Source of the DNA: Cladorhizidae sp. MBARI D1340-BT2 | Lineage: Eukaryota; Porifera; Demospongiae; Poecilosclerida; Cladorhizidae | NCBI GenBank assembly: GCA_028752905.1 | Contig: JAQNBH010000015.1 | Coordinates: 37,287,424-37,351,423 of the forward strand | Reading direction: 5' to 3' | Length of the DNA: 64,000 bases | Shown: piece by piece, positions 12,117 to 23,830 of the stretch | Layout of the letters: the number at the start of each line of letters is the position of its first letter | Numbering within the stretch: the stretch's first letter is position 1 | Position numbers and translations under genes: made by a program | Notes under the pieces: model-generated | What the model saw: the letters and a program-made list of their open reading frames with translations, nothing else | Told to the model about the DNA's origin: nothing | Databases searched by the model: none

Positions 12117-12760
12117 ACCTTGGTGTGTGTGGCCTTGACAACCAACCCTATACACCTTGAGTAAGTATTGTAGCTGTTAGCTGTTGGTGTGTGTAGACTA
12201 TGACAACCAACCCTATACACCTGGAGTAAGTATTATAGCTGTTGGTGTGTGTGGACTATGACAACCAACCCTATACACCTGGAGTAAGTATTGTAGCTGT
12301 TGGTGTGTGTAGGCTATGACAACCAACCCTATACACCTGGAGTAAGTATTATAGCTGCTGGTGTGTGTGGCCTTGGCTTGACAACCAACCCTATACACCT
12401 TGAGTAAGTATTATAGCTGTTGGTGTGTGTGGACTATGACAACCAACCCTATGCACCTTGAGCAAGTATTATAGCTGCTGGTGTGTGTGGACTATGACAA
12501 CCAACACTATGCACCTTGAGTAAGTATTATAGCTGCTGGTGTGTGTGGCCTTGGCTTGACAACCAACCCTATGCACCTTGAGCAAGTATTATAATAGCTG
12601 CTGGTGTGTGTGGCCTTGGCTTGACAGCCAACCCTATACGCCTGGAGTAAGTATTGTAGCTGTTGGTGTGTGTGGACTATGACAACCAACCCTATACACC
12701 TTGAGTAAGTATTGTAGCTGCTGGTGTGTGTGGACTTGGCTTGACAACCAACCCTAGACC
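12117..12760. repeat. Minisatellite, 58-64 bp unit, ~11 copies
   Basis: Unit contains ACAACCAACCCTATACACCT and GAGTAAGTATTATAGCTGCT. Two classes differ by GGACTATGAC versus GGCCTTGGCTTGAC before ACAACC. Confidence 0.95.
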
Positions 12761-14068
12761 TGGAGAGGAGATATAATTGCCTAATACATGTTTGCACATG
12801 CTCAAGGTACAGTTTAGCAGAAGCATGTGTTAGGAAATGTCCACAAAACAGCAAAAACAAATCAAAAATTCTAGCCTTCAAGTATCCATGGCAAAAAATC
12901 GTGCTGTTAGTACTTACTTAGGACACTATTCCTATTGGATAAAGAAATTCAAAATTTAAATTGGTGGCAAGTACATTTTCACTGAGAAATCTGGCATTGC
13001 ATTTTCACCACTTCAACCACTTCATGAGAAATATAGCATGACTTTTGAATGGCACATCATATTGGGAAGCCGCACCCGTGAATTTGCAGATACTGGCAAA
13101 GTTAGTCTTTTGGGGTTACAGCTAGAGATAAATATACCACTTGGAAACCTAAGCTACACACACACACACACATATACACACACACCCTCACTCACTCATA
13201 GCCAAGTCCTACTACTAGCTGGTTGACTACAATACCCTGAACTATCTCAAGACTTACTGTAGGTAAAGACATTATGATACAGATGGAGCTGACTTTAAGG
13301 GGACCATAAGGAGACTCGGAACCTGTTCTGAAGGACACTCGGAACCTGTAATGAAAGACACACAACGACACAAGATTGGCACCAAATCGTAATTCCAGCG
13401 TATGGGTAGGTAAAGGGACTTCCTCTCATCAGGCCACACCTGCAAAGTTTTACGCGCATGCACATGCACACATGGAGACGAACTCGAGGAGGTGGGTTGG
13501 GGTCAATATGAGCTATCTGCACGGCCATTCAAAAGTACGGCGTGATATTTAAAAAATAAAGGGATCGGCGATTCTGCACTTTGCAACTTTGCTAATAAAG
13601 CCAGTGTCCACTCTGCTGGAGAATATTTCAACCAGAACAAGATTCCAACTCTGTTGATGTGGAAGATGACTATGGGCCACACTAAGGAGGAGGGGACGTT
13701 GATATGTTGCTATCACTCTGTAGGGGTCCATTCAGAGCTGATGGTTATTAGTGCTGCAATAATTTATTGAGGTAAATTAATCCCTAGCTGGATGGACACT
13801 ATTAGATACTGTTGAGCCTTGTGAAGGCCACATTGTGACACAGAAATCATTGTGACACAGAAATAACACTAATAGCAGTAACAGATGACCATCTTACCTC
13901 ATTCTTTGTCAGTGTTGTTCCCTTGTGAAGCTTTGCCTGATAACATTTTGAATAAAAAGCACCTAAAACCAATACTTGTATAGAAGGTACTTTATGGTTT
14001 CATTGCCTCTCCTATTGCTTTATTGTTCCATTTAGTCTTTTCTTTCTTGTTTCACTTCAATTGTTGTG
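12761..14068. other. Mostly unique sequence with one weak exon candidate
   Basis: Contains a (CA)n run near 13157-13185 and a short duplicate AAGGACACTCGGAACCTG at 13313-13345. A candidate minus exon (13383-13439) is listed separately. Otherwise no gene recognised. Confidence 0.4.
13383..13439 (-). CDS. Candidate exon upstream of the PH exons
   Basis: Minus strand, 57 nt, 19 codons (VWPDERKSLYLPIRWNYDL), phase 0 to phase 0. Flanked by ...ACTTTGCAG and a weak donor GTGCCA. Its phase matches the exon at 7176-7277, so it could belong to the same gene. The donor is poor and the peptide is not recognised. Confidence 0.25.
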
Positions 14069-14318
14069 TTCACTTGGTGCTCCTTGCTATTAGAAAGTGC
14101 TAGTTGGCACTGCCCCTAATGCTGACAATTGTTCTGTTCACTTGGTGCTCCTTGCTATTAGAAAGTGCTAGTTGGCACTGCCCCTAATGCTGACAATTGT
14201 TCTGTTCACTTGGTGCGTCTCAAGTGCTACCCCTAATGCTGACAATTGTTGTGTTCACTTGGTGTGCCTTGGCACTGCCCCTAAATTGCCCTAATGCTGA
14301 CAACTGTTCTGTTCACTT
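14069..14318. repeat. Degenerate minisatellite (68 bp unit) interrupted by a hAT insertion
   Basis: About 3.5 copies of a unit holding TTCACTTGGTGCTCCTTGCT and AGTGCTAGTTGGCACTGCCC. The repeat stops at CACTT (14314-14318), and the same unit resumes at CACTTGGTGCGCC (19891 to about 19944). The intervening 5.6 kb is therefore an insertion. Confidence 0.85.
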
Positions 14319-14870
14319 CAGGGGAGTAAGAACCATGGGGGCCATGGCCCCCCCCCAATATTCAACAGCTTGGGGCCCGGGGGCCCCCCCAATAATATAT
14401 GAATGGTGTGTATCATTGACCTCTACTATCTATGTAAACTTGTCACAAAATAGCTCAGTAGGTGGTCAACCAAACTTAAGTCAACACTTAGAGGTGTAAA
14501 TTATTATATCACATGTGTTAGTCTTGTGATTAGCACATGTGGTAGCACACAAAGCATTGCCATGGCCATGCTACAGAGTGATCAGTCATGTATTACTTCA
14601 TTTTTTTGCTTGAAGGAATCACCTGAATCTCAGAGTAAAGGCCGGTTCACAATATGACGCTAGCCCAGCGTTTCGTTCCGTTCCGTTACCTAGCGTCATA
14701 CCGTCAATTTGTGAACATGCTCCGTTTTGAAGAAAAGAAACGGAGAGAAGCGCTAGATTAGACTCGAGTTCTATTCTAGCGTCTGTTGACGCTAGCTTGA
14801 CCAATCAGATTGCTTCATATTTTTACGTGTCATATCGTAGTTCTAATTAATGCCAATTTGTCAGTCGAAA

Positions 14871-15272
14871 ATGGAGGATAAAAAGTTAGTTGAGGCTGTG
14901 CGAAGCTTTGTATGTCTTTGGAAGGTAAGATCAAGCTCTTACAAGGATCTACGAGCTAAAGAGAGTTGCTAGCAAGGTAAACTACGTAGCTACTGAATTA
15001 AATTATCTTAGTAGTCGTCATATTCCCATAATATTCATAATATTGTTTAGGTTGGAGGCTACACAGCGGATGGATGCATCAAGAGGTGGAGGATTTTAAA
15101 GGACAAATTTGTGAGGGAACTGAAAAAGACCAAGAAGAAGAAGTCTGGGCTTGTTGTGGTGTCCAGTGAGCACAAGAAGTATGTAGTGAGGTTGAATATT
15201 GATCCCTCTTCAGAAACCTTTCACCCCACTACCCCTCATTCCCATGATTCTATGGATTATTACAACTATTGA
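14871..15272 (+). pseudogene. MADF/Myb-like accessory protein of the Harbinger-like element, broken
   Basis: Starts MEDKKLVEAVRSFVCLWK, then YKDLRAKE, and hits an in-frame stop near 14973. The second half resumes after an intron acceptor (TATTGTTTAG at about 15050) with GYTADGCIKRWRILKDKF and a lysine-rich tail, stopping at 15272. The order W..YKD..RW..LKD.F.RE matches MADF domains, which bind DNA and help the Harbinger transposase reach the nucleus and the element ends. The internal stop and missing AW segment make it a pseudogene. Confidence 0.7.
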
Positions 15273-15339
15273 ACTAGTGCATTATATTACATTGCATTTT
15301 GTTCAGTGAATGAATGATATAAATAATTAGTTGAGTTCT

Positions 15340-15760
15340 GCGAACATAGCTGTACTGCCAATCAACTTCTCCAGCAGGAGTACAGAAGTATTCTTGAAAC
15401 CTTCCCTGATCTCCACAGCAGACTGAGAATGTCTTAATAAAAAGAAATAAACAACGCATATGCAACTATATAGATAAATTATGGCAAACCTGTTGCTGCC
15501 AGCATGACCAATTGATGTCATTCCCGTATTTTGATTCTTCATCTCTTCACCCACCATCAATCATGTTTCTACTACCATCTTCATTATCAGACATCCGCAG
15601 ATACCTGAAATGGCTTTCTGGATCTGACAGACGCATCTCCTGAACAGGTTGTGATACTCGCCTTGCTGTCTTCGCATTCTAAATATTGGACGTACCCACA
15701 CTCTGTTCTGCCTTCTCCTATTCCTCCTCCTCCGCCTCCTGAGCAAAATAATCAAAATAA
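15340..15760 (-). pseudogene. Harbinger transposase remnant (N- and C-terminal ends joined)
   Basis: On the minus strand, 15640-15757 encodes an Arg-rich stretch followed by VWVRPIFRMRRQQGEYHNL, the typical N-terminal motif of Harbinger transposases. One base out of frame follows MRLSDPESHFRYLRMS. Near 15346-15420 the phrase YFCTPAGEVDWQ resembles the usual C-terminal end (E-x-x-x-x-YF-x-x-P-x-G-x-x-x-WQ). The catalytic DDE core is absent, so this is an internally deleted, non-autonomous copy. The start is cut by the piggyBac-like insertion at 15769. Confidence 0.7.
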
Positions 15761-15768
15761 TAGCCTGC

Positions 15769-17251
15769 TTAACTCTTAGAACGCCGGTGGCGTCTATACA
15801 CGCCAATTGAAATCTACTCTCACACGTATATACACGCTCCTAAAATATGTAAATTTTTATTAGCGTTTGTTGCGTAGCTGCTTATTCTTACAGCTGCACT
15901 TTGTATTTTATCTGAGAGATCTGTTCTTGTTCTTTTGAGAAAGTATACCGATAGCTAGCTGGCTGTTGTGTTTTTTTTAAAGATATTTTTTTAAGTAGGC
16001 AAGTACATTGAAGTGCGTTATAATTGATTTCATTAGCGGTTTATTGCGCAGCTGCTTATTCTTACAGCTGCACTTCGTAGTTGATCTGAGAGATCTGTTA
16101 TTCTTCTTTTGACATAGGATACAGACAGCTAGTTGGCTGTTGTGTTTTGTTTTTAGATATTCTTTGAAGTAGGCAAGTACACTGAAGTGAGTTACAAATG
16201 ATGGAGAGATATAACACATTATAAGATTATTAGATGCTGAAGACAGTGGTGAAGATTTTGATGGATATGATGAAGAAGGTTATAGTGGTAGTGATGATGA
16301 TGCTATTGGTGCTGTGGATGGTGGTGTTGATAGTGGTGGTGTTGGTGGAGGTGGTGTTGGTTGTGTTAGGGTTTGTAGTGCCGCTAGCAGTATCTCTTCC
16401 AGTTCCAGCAGTGCAACTGTCAGCCAGACCTCTTCCAGCTCCAGCAGTCTAACTGTCAGCCAGACCTCTTCCAGCTCCAGCAGTCTAATCAGACTATATC
16501 TTCATCACTATAATGATATCATCAAAGTATAATGAAGTAATAATGATAGGTTAGTTCATGAGCTAAACTATGATATCCACAAAGTATAATGAAGTAATAA
16601 TGATAGGTTAGTTCATGAGCTAAACTATGATCTGGCAGTTTCCTAGCTCCTGCTGGTATTTAGCAAATATCAGTAGGAGATATATACCAGCGCTTAGACC
16701 CGAGGAGCTAACATACAGCCAGCCCTTAGTGTATCTAGCTTAGCGTAGCTATCTACACTACACAGCAGCTGTATCTAGGAACCTTTAGTTCATCCCAGAG
16801 ATAGCGCTAATACTCCATAGCTATCTAGCTAGTTGGCAGAAGCCTATAATTAGCGTGTCTAGCTTAGCATAGCTATCTACACTACACAGTATCTGTAACT
16901 AGGAACCTTTAGTTCATCCCAGAGATAGCGCTAATTCTCCATTGCTAGCTAGCTAGTTGGCAGAAGCCTATACACAAGCTAAACTGACCCAATAACTAAT
17001 ATCAAAGTACTCAACTTACTTTGGAGAAGCTTTACTTCTTTAGGGCTGTTTACCTTCGTGTTCTGTAAATGGTAATGATCGACTTGCATCCTGCCTAGAT
17101 CTGGTGATAAATCAGCCGACCAACAAAAAAAGGCGTTGATTAAAAATCGGTGGTTTTTTGATTAATTAAAAAACGGCGGTTATTGGGGAGGAAACAGCCA
17201 CGGCGTCTGGGGTATTTTTAACAATAACAGCTAAAGCGGTCTAAGGGTTAA
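15769..17251. mobile_element. piggyBac-like transposon nested in the Harbinger-like element
   Basis: Bounded by TTAA at 15769-15772 and 17248-17251. Inner ends are CTCTTAGAACGCCGG (left) and CCCTTAGACCGCTTT (right, reverse complement), an imperfect inverted repeat of the CCYT type. The interior has three direct duplications (about 15855-16018 with 16030-16195; about 16505-16565 with 16570-16628; about 16730-16850 with 16852-16972). An acidic frame resembles a piggyBac transposase N-terminus. Confidence 0.7.
16224..16532 (+). pseudogene. Acidic N-terminal remnant of a piggyBac-type transposase
   Basis: Reads RLLDAEDSGEDFDGYDEEGY followed by SGSDDD, Gly-rich and Ser-rich repeats, then stops. 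PiggyBac transposases usually begin with such an acidic D/E/S segment. Three copies of an SQTSSSSSS-like repeat follow. No start codon in frame and no DDD catalytic region. Confidence 0.5.
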
Positions 17252-17559
17252 CTGCCGAACTTCGAGTCATAGCTAGCCAGCCGTAGTCGAGGGTGTGGTA
17301 GGTAAAGGGTCGAACCTCAATTGGCAAAATTTGGCTCGAGGTAACGAAACGAAACGCCAATTTGTGAACAGGATTGAACGAAACGCTAGACGGAGAAGAA
17401 ACGGAGACGAAAATGAGACGGGAAGAAACGCTGGGCTAGCGTCATATTGTGAACCGGCCTTTAGTTGCTATTAGGTCTAGACTAACAAATACTGTGTCTA
17501 TATTATGGGTGTTGATTGATTTGCTAATTTTGATACTTAGATGTCTTTGAAACACCACT

Positions 17560-17750
17560 GGAGCCTGAACAAGGTGATGAAGAAGAGGTTCCTTGTGAAA
17601 GTGATGGAGAGTATGATCGCTACCCTCACAGTGATGCACCTCCTACTACAAATGAATTTGAGAGTGAGGAAATACAGCCTGCACTAACTTCATCAATAGG
17701 ATCATTGCCTACTTGTAGTTCTGATAAGCAGAAGAAGTCCATGTTGTAGC
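17560..17750 (+). other. Acidic coding remnant within the hAT element
   Basis: Open frame starting after TACTTAG near 17540, reading VFETPLEPEQGDEEEVPCES and on to a stop near 17747. It lies between the Harbinger-like and pogo-like insertions, so it most likely belonged to the host hAT element. Not recognised further. Confidence 0.35.
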
Positions 17751-17862
17751 ACAACTTCAGAAATATCTTAACCAACTGATCCTAAAATCTTGGTAAAAAG
17801 TGAAAGAGTCAGAGTGAACAGGAATCAAATCATCAAATCATTGTGCCCAATTAGATGGACTA

Positions 17863-18712
17863 CTGTAAACCCAGAAAAGTTAGAGGGCCATTAATGTTAG
17901 CGAATTTAGCGATGGGGAAAAAATTGCTATTAATAGGCAGCCAACATTTGTGGCATTTGTGGCAATATAAGTACAAAGTTCAAAAACACTCACGCACGTG
18001 TGCGTGCTAGCTGTCAGCAGAGCACGAGGTTGTCACTGATTAGGAGCTTTCGAGTTTTGATCGAGCAACTACGAACTTACAGCTATGTCGATTGTTCGTT
18101 GGTTGAAAGGCAATACTGGTGGATCTAGCTCAGTTTGTTTACCAGAAGGTGACGGAGCAACAACTGCAGCCAACAAATTATCATTCCATATGTCACTACT
18201 ACTAGAGCGAGACTGGATTTGGCTGACGATCAGCCTGCATTGGCAATATTCGATGTGTTTGCAGCTCATCATTGTAGTTCTGTTCTTAAAAAGCTTCAAG
18301 ACAACAATATCCACCAAGTGTTTGTTCCTACAAGCTGCACAGGAGAGTTGCAGCCACTTGATGTGTGCGTAAATGAAGAATTTAAGGCTTTAATGAAGGA
18401 CTCCTTCACGAGGTGGTATGCTAATGAAATCCATGAAGCCCTGGATGGTGGGAAAGAGATATCAGCTGTTAAAATGGATCTTCGTGCATCATTGATCAAG
18501 CCCCTGCATGCAAACTGGTTAATCAACAGTCTTAGCAATCTTTCATGAAAGACATTAAAAAACCCTGGAATCATGGACTTTATTAATGATTAATGTACTG
18601 TTCTTATTTTCACAAGGATTTCACCTTGTTTTTCATGCTATAAAACGTTAACATTAATGGTCGCTATGCAAAAATGCTAATAAAAAGGTTGCCAACTTTT
18701 CTGGGTTTACAG
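17863..18712 (+). mobile_element. pogo/Tigger-like element, internally deleted (850 bp)
   Basis: Perfect 19-bp terminal inverted repeats CTGTAAACCCAGAAAAGTT, with TA on both sides (17861-17862, 18713-18714). A second inner inverted motif, CCATTAATGTTA, lies just inside each end. The TA target and CENP-B/DDE_1-type transposase fragment fit the pogo group of Tc1/mariner. Confidence 0.85.
18085..18548 (+). pseudogene. Tigger/pogo transposase remnant
   Basis: An N-terminal piece from 18085 (MSIVRWLKGNTGGSSS...) breaks off. A second frame (18219-18548, 109 codons) reads ALAIFDVFAAHHCSSVLKKL, then VFVPTSCTGELQPLDV and DLRASLIKPLHANWL. These are the hallmark blocks of the C-terminal half of DDE_1 (CENP-B-like) transposases, including the P-x-x-C/T-x-x-LQPLDV motif. 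The helix-turn-helix DNA-binding region and most of the catalytic domain are deleted. Confidence 0.8.
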
Positions 18713-18771
18713 TACCCTTACTGGTGCCATGCAAGCCATAATCAACAAACTATGAAGAACTAAGGGAAACA

Positions 18772-19662
18772 ATGGAGATTTCTTCTCATGGAATGGATGA
18801 CTGTTCTAGACGAGCAAATAGTATGCTATCGCTTATGGATAAATTCTGCACATATTTTGGATTGGAGCTATCGGTATTAATCTTCAGTATGAATGAACAG
18901 CTGTCCATTACCCTTCAGGCAGAGGAGACTAATGTTGATGACTGTTTTATGGCTGTAGACTTGTGCATTCGATCACTTGAGAGAATTCGTACCGATCATC
19001 ATTTTAAACCCCTATGATTCTGTAATAGTGAAAGCCTCGAAAGTGTGTTGTGATCCTCCTGTTCTACCTCGCCAAAGGCAGTTTCCAAGGAGATGAGCAC
19101 CACAGCATGCCTTCACATATATTGAGGATTATTATAGAAAGGATATTTTGAGGGAATTGACCGTGTGAAGGGTGAACTACAGAGACGATTTCAGCAAGAA
19201 AACTTCATTTTCGTGAAGACTATTGAATCGTTGGTGGTGGACAGTGCAAATGGCAAAAGTGTTTCACTTTCTGCAAGACTGAAAGAGTTGTATGGCAGTG
19301 ATATGTGATATCAACATGGATAAGTTGGAAAATCATTTAAAAATGATTCCAGATATAATCAAGACTACACCCTTTGGATGATTATCACAATCCAGAAAGT
19401 GACCAGAGTTGAGACTATTTGTGACATTCTAAACCACCAATCTGGTCTCAAGAAAATCATCACAGAAGTCCACAAACTCATTAAAATCTATCTTACCATT
19501 CCAGTCACCACTTCATCTGTTGGACGCAGCTTTTCTGCTCTAAAATGCATAAAAGACTACCTTCGGAACTCCATGACACAAGAGGGGCTAAATCATTGTA
19601 TGCTACTGCATATGCATCGCGAAAGAACAAATAAACTTGACCTTGTTGATGTGGCCAGATAA
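18772..19662 (+). pseudogene. hAT transposase remnant (ZMYM/52-kDa-repressor-like type)
   Basis: First piece 18772-19017 encodes SMLSLMDKFCTYFGLELSVL and EQLSITLQAEETNVDDC, typical of the pre-catalytic helical region in this group. After several frame breaks, 19378-19662 encodes the C-terminal dimerisation domain: LTIPVTTSSVGRSFSALKCI, then DYLRNSMTQEGLNHCMLLHM. The upstream part was split by the pogo-like insertion. Multiple stops between the two pieces show it is dead. Confidence 0.8.
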
Positions 19663-19969
19663 TTTATTTCTAGATGCGAGAGAAGGAAGAACTTTTTTGG
19701 AAACTATAAATAATTTTCTTTAAAACATGCATTTGTTCTTTGCTCATTGTTCACTGGTCTTATTAAAAATATATATATGGATCTCAAAAATAGTCTGTGT
19801 TAGTGATTGGTTGCATGCATTCCCCCAACAGCAACATTCATCGGTTCGGGGGGGGGGGCCCCCAATCCATTATATGTTCCTACTCCACTGCACTTGGTGC
19901 GCCTTGCTATTTGCAAGTGCTAGTTGGCACTGCCCCTAATGCTTCCATACTGACCCAACCTCATTCTCT

Positions 19970-21660
19970 AGTTTGTACTTCCTCCTCTCAAGTCTCATAT
20001 TCTTCATCCAATTCTTCTGTCCTCTCTTAGATTATTTACAATTACTTGCACTAATCCACTCACTTTCAACTCCTCCAATCCCTTTCCGAATAAAACCTTC
20101 ATCTCTTCCCTCCTCTCCTCTAGCTTCCTATCTCCCCATATTGCCACTCCTGCTACTGCATTACTTTACCCCAACAATCTCCTGCCCACTCTCATCTGTA
20201 CTGACTCGAACTTCTTGCATGCATTACATAGTCCTGTCCACACACTTCTGCTGCATACTCCATCCTAGAGCTCTCCCACACCATGTCTACTTCCACCTTC
20301 CCATTCACTGTGCTCATCCATGCCACCTTCCCAACCCCTTCTTCTGCCATCTTTGCCATCTTCTCTGACTGAACATTACCCTTTAGCATCCTATCAACAC
20401 TCCCAAGTACTTGAACTCTTCCACCTCTTCCCACTATCTCCTCACCAATCCTCCAACTCACTCTGCTTCTCTCCCCTCACTTTGCTCTTCTTATCATCTT
20501 ACCACAACACATAAACCTGAACAACATCCAATATACCTTGCAGCTCCACCCTTGAGTCCGCCAATAATCTGCATACATAAGTGACCACACCAACACCCTT
20601 CCATCTTAACTCTTAGCTCTCTCCAGTTCCTCTGCCATTCCCTTCAAATAGATATTGAAAATAAGTGGAGACAAAGGCATCCCTGCCTAAGCCCTTTTAC
20701 CGCAGCACACCATCTTGACCTCTCTCTGTTCAATACTACTATCTTCTCCACCCCGCTCTACAGTCCTTTACATACCTTCACAAACTTCTCCTCTACTCAA
20801 ACTTGTGCCATAATCTCTTGTTCCACAAGCTGTCATACAGGTATGAATTCTTCTTCTCCCTCTTCCTCATTTCACAAAATACCTCTCAATACCAACCACT
20901 GGTCTGAACATCTTCTCCAACCTAAACCCTCTGTGCTTCTGTCAAAATCCTATCCCCATCAAACCCTCTGCTGAGTCCTCCAATACCACACTAAATACAT
21001 TCATGGCTTTGCTAAACAACATAATCTATGACCAACTTTCTCTCTCCACATTCCCATGTCCACCTTCTCAAGGAACTGCGACAATCAGACCTCCAACCCT
21101 AACCAGCCCCAACAACCATTACTGTTTGGATTTTCTTCCACTCTTAATGTGTTAAATTCTCGCATCACAACATCAAAATCTTTCCCTTCATATTTCACCA
21201 CATCCTCCTACAATACCTCGAAGAGTCCCTTCGTCTCACCGACACTCACTCCTTCTGGATTCACATACACCACTCTAGTCATCACTTCCCTTCTATATAC
21301 ACGCTTTGGCTCAACTCCACCCACAGCAACCCTTCTCTTGACTTCCTCACCCTCGACTCCAAACTCCAAACGCTCCCACATCTCCCACTCCCACATCCCC
21401 CACCTACCACCACCTCTATTGCCATACCACTCATATCCTGTCATGCTTAGCTCCTCCTCCTTTTGCAGAAATGTCTCCACTTACCCCAGCTCATTACCCA
21501 ACACTACCACCTCCCTTGATACTATCTCTTCATATAGCAAATGCCACACTCAACCCTCCCAGCTTCCCTATCTTTACTATCCCACACCCCACACCCCTTA
21601 ACAAACTTATCACACTCATGTCCTTAGGCAGGTTCAATTCTTCTGTCGAAGGCTTGATAG
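19970..21660 (-). pseudogene. LINE-type reverse transcriptase, decayed
   Basis: On the minus strand about 20,645-20,710 reads GMPLSPLIFNIYLKGMAEEL, the conserved RT block usually QGCPLSPLLF. About 20,565 reads LMYADYW, a mutated YADD box. The frame 20192-20461 (RIGEEIVGRGGRVQVLGSVD, then KMAKMAEEGVGKVAWMS) matches what follows RT in many invertebrate LINEs. Upstream to 21660 is coding-like but shot through with stops. The strand bias (C-rich on plus) follows from the G-rich coding strand. Confidence 0.7.
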
Positions 21661-21992
21661 GGTGGGTGTAACTTCCTGTGGCTGTACCAGGGATTTTTTT
21701 TTGAGATTTAAAAGACTGATTTCCCCCCCTGAAAGACTGATTTTCTCCCTGGCTCCCAAACTCGAATTTTCTTCACTATTTACTCACCCCCTCCTCCAAA
21801 ACTTGACATTCCTCAACAGAGAAGGGCTCTCCAATGACCTTCATCCTCTTTCTTGATCTCGGCAGACAAGCTAATTATAAACGACTGCGCGTGTGCAAGA
21901 GCGGTGGTGTAATTAACTAGGTGTGCTACCTATCATTTCCCTCCTGCAAGGTATTGATCCTCTACTCCTCAATTGTGGTTTGTTTGTATTTA
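21661..21992. other. Unique spacer
   Basis: Short C-rich and T-rich tract near 21692-21790 with two copies of AAAGACTGATTT. No gene seen. Confidence 0.5.
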
Positions 21993-21994
21993 AC

Positions 21995-22088
<94 letters not shown>

Positions 22089-22238
22089 GCTAATAATGCA
22101 TATGCTAATTTAATTTAATTTAAGAAAATAATAATGATCGTCAGATACTGAGCTGGATCCAAGCACTGCAGCAGTGTTTCCTCGTTGGATTGCAACTGCA
22201 ATTCTTTGCAGCAGGAAATGGTATAATTATAGGCAAAT
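21993..22238 (-). mobile_element. 5'-truncated LINE 3' end with (TTA)n tail, copy 1
   Basis: Minus strand 22141-22235 encodes FLLQRIAVAIQRGNTAAVLG in one frame, a conserved C-terminal phrase of a mobile-element reverse transcriptase family. It is followed downstream on that strand (21993-22086) by a pure TTA microsatellite, as expected of a 3' tail. Confidence 0.6.
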
Positions 22239-22690
<452 letters not shown>

Positions 22691-22824
22691 ACCTTATAAT
22701 AATAATAATACACAATAATAATAATAATATAGCTAATAATATCGCTAAATTTTAATTTACTCTTTCAGCATTTCAACAGATGCTCTAGCCTTCATCAGAG
22801 ATGCTAAGACTCGCATGAGCTTGA

Positions 22825-22902
22825 TATATATGTTCCATCCAATCTATGAATCTGCCCAATCTATAGATTGGGCAGATTCATAGATTGGATGGAACATATA
22901 TA
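22825..22902. repeat. 78-bp perfect palindrome with no spacer
   Basis: Arms of 39 bp meet between 22863 and 22864 with no loop; every base pairs. Left arm begins TATATATGTTCCATCCAATC. A motif ATGCTCTAGCCTTCATCAG, shared with the 37.6-40.4 kb array, lies at about 22780 just outside. Confidence 0.9.
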
Positions 22903-23511
22903 CAGCTATATAATTATATATAGCTATCCACCATGTGATTACAAACCACACCCTGGCACATGTGTCCATCATGTGAACAGGATGTGGCAAATTTTTTTTT
23001 AATAAATAACACAAAATAAGAACACAAATAATAACAGAGAAATTAATAATAGCAAATTAATAGCAAATTAAAATAATAATTATAGTAAAATAATTATAGT
23101 AAAATCCAATTAAATAACACCAAAACAATAAAATAGTAAAATAGTAATAAACAGTTGTGGCTGTTGAAGTTAAGTGGATAATGTGGCGGCCATATTGGGG
23201 ACTTTGCCGTAGATTGTTGTTTGTTATAGACAAAAATGATTACAAGTTCGAATATATACAAAGCTAACGACAAGTTCAACTTCTGACCAACCCTGTTTTT
23301 TTGTGTGTGTTTGTTAATGTTTGCTCTTGTTCGTCTTATTTGTTATTCGTTCCTTCAAAATATTATGTTGTCATCAACCCTTGTTATTATATTATTTAAT
23401 GACATAAATTTCCATTAACAAAATATGATAAAAATTTATTATGATGGTGAGTGGCCACCCAGCAGCCAGGTATTTATTTTCATTCACAATTGAACCACTC
23501 ACACTTTGGTG
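22903..23511. other. AT-rich unique stretch
   Basis: AATAA-rich and otherwise featureless; no gene, no array. Confidence 0.5.
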
Positions 23512-23830
23512 CTAGGCCGATGTGTATGCCTCTTTCACTAGCATCCTTCTGTCTTCTGGCCTGATCCAAGATGGTGGCTTCCTCCCACAAAATAGGTTGC
23601 CCCAGGCAATTGCACTTTTACAGGCATCTTGATGTTCTTTCATTCTGGTCTCCAGCTTTCTGATGGTCTCCCCTGTGTAGTATATACTTCCCACAAGGGA
23701 TGCAGTACACAACACACAAGTGCATACCAGCTGGTAATTCATCCTTCACTCTTCTCAATTGTACCCTCCGAGTTAATCCCAATCTGAAAATGACTGATGG
23801 ACAAAAAAACACAGAAATCATCAACTCTTA
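23512..23830 (-). pseudogene. Penelope-like element endonuclease (GIY-YIG) remnant
   Basis: Minus strand frames read RVKDELPAGMHLCVVYCIPC, then YYTGETIRKLETRMKEHQDA, then a segment ending LVKEAYTS. The C-x-x-C followed by Y-x-GET-x-R-x-L-x-x-R-x-x-EH is the GIY-YIG nuclease signature of Penelope-like retroelements. Two or more frame breaks; no RT part nearby. Confidence 0.75.

Larger units (their letters stand above)
14638..17461. mobile_element. PIF/Harbinger-like (or ISL2EU-like) DNA transposon
   Basis: Terminal inverted repeats are identical for 37 bp, beginning AAGGCCGGTTCACAATATGA at 14638; the complement ends at 17461. TA flanks each side (14636-14637, 17462-17463). It encodes a MADF/Myb-like protein on the plus strand and Harbinger transposase remnants on the minus strand, the usual two-protein setup of this superfamily. 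The interior is interrupted by a piggyBac-like insertion at 15769-17251. A 3-bp TWA target would be typical; here only TA is unambiguous, so the exact family is open. Confidence 0.8.
14319..19890. mobile_element. hAT-type DNA transposon hosting other elements
   Basis: Ends are imperfect inverted repeats: left CAGGGGAGTAAGAACCATGG, right (reverse complement) CAGTGGAGTAGGAACATATA, both followed by runs of G. A 5-bp direct repeat CACTT flanks the element (14314-14318, 19891-19895). Eight bp is typical for hAT, but 5-bp hAT groups are known. Transposase remains at 18772-19662 carry the hAT C-terminal dimerisation region. The element contains a Harbinger-like insertion (14638-17461) and a pogo-like insertion (17863-18712). 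Confidence 0.75.

Noticed and set aside
20192..21601. Plus-strand Ser/Pro/Leu-rich ORFs (e.g. 19973-20368, 21056-21601)
   Set aside because: They are the antisense of the decayed minus-strand LINE reverse transcriptase.
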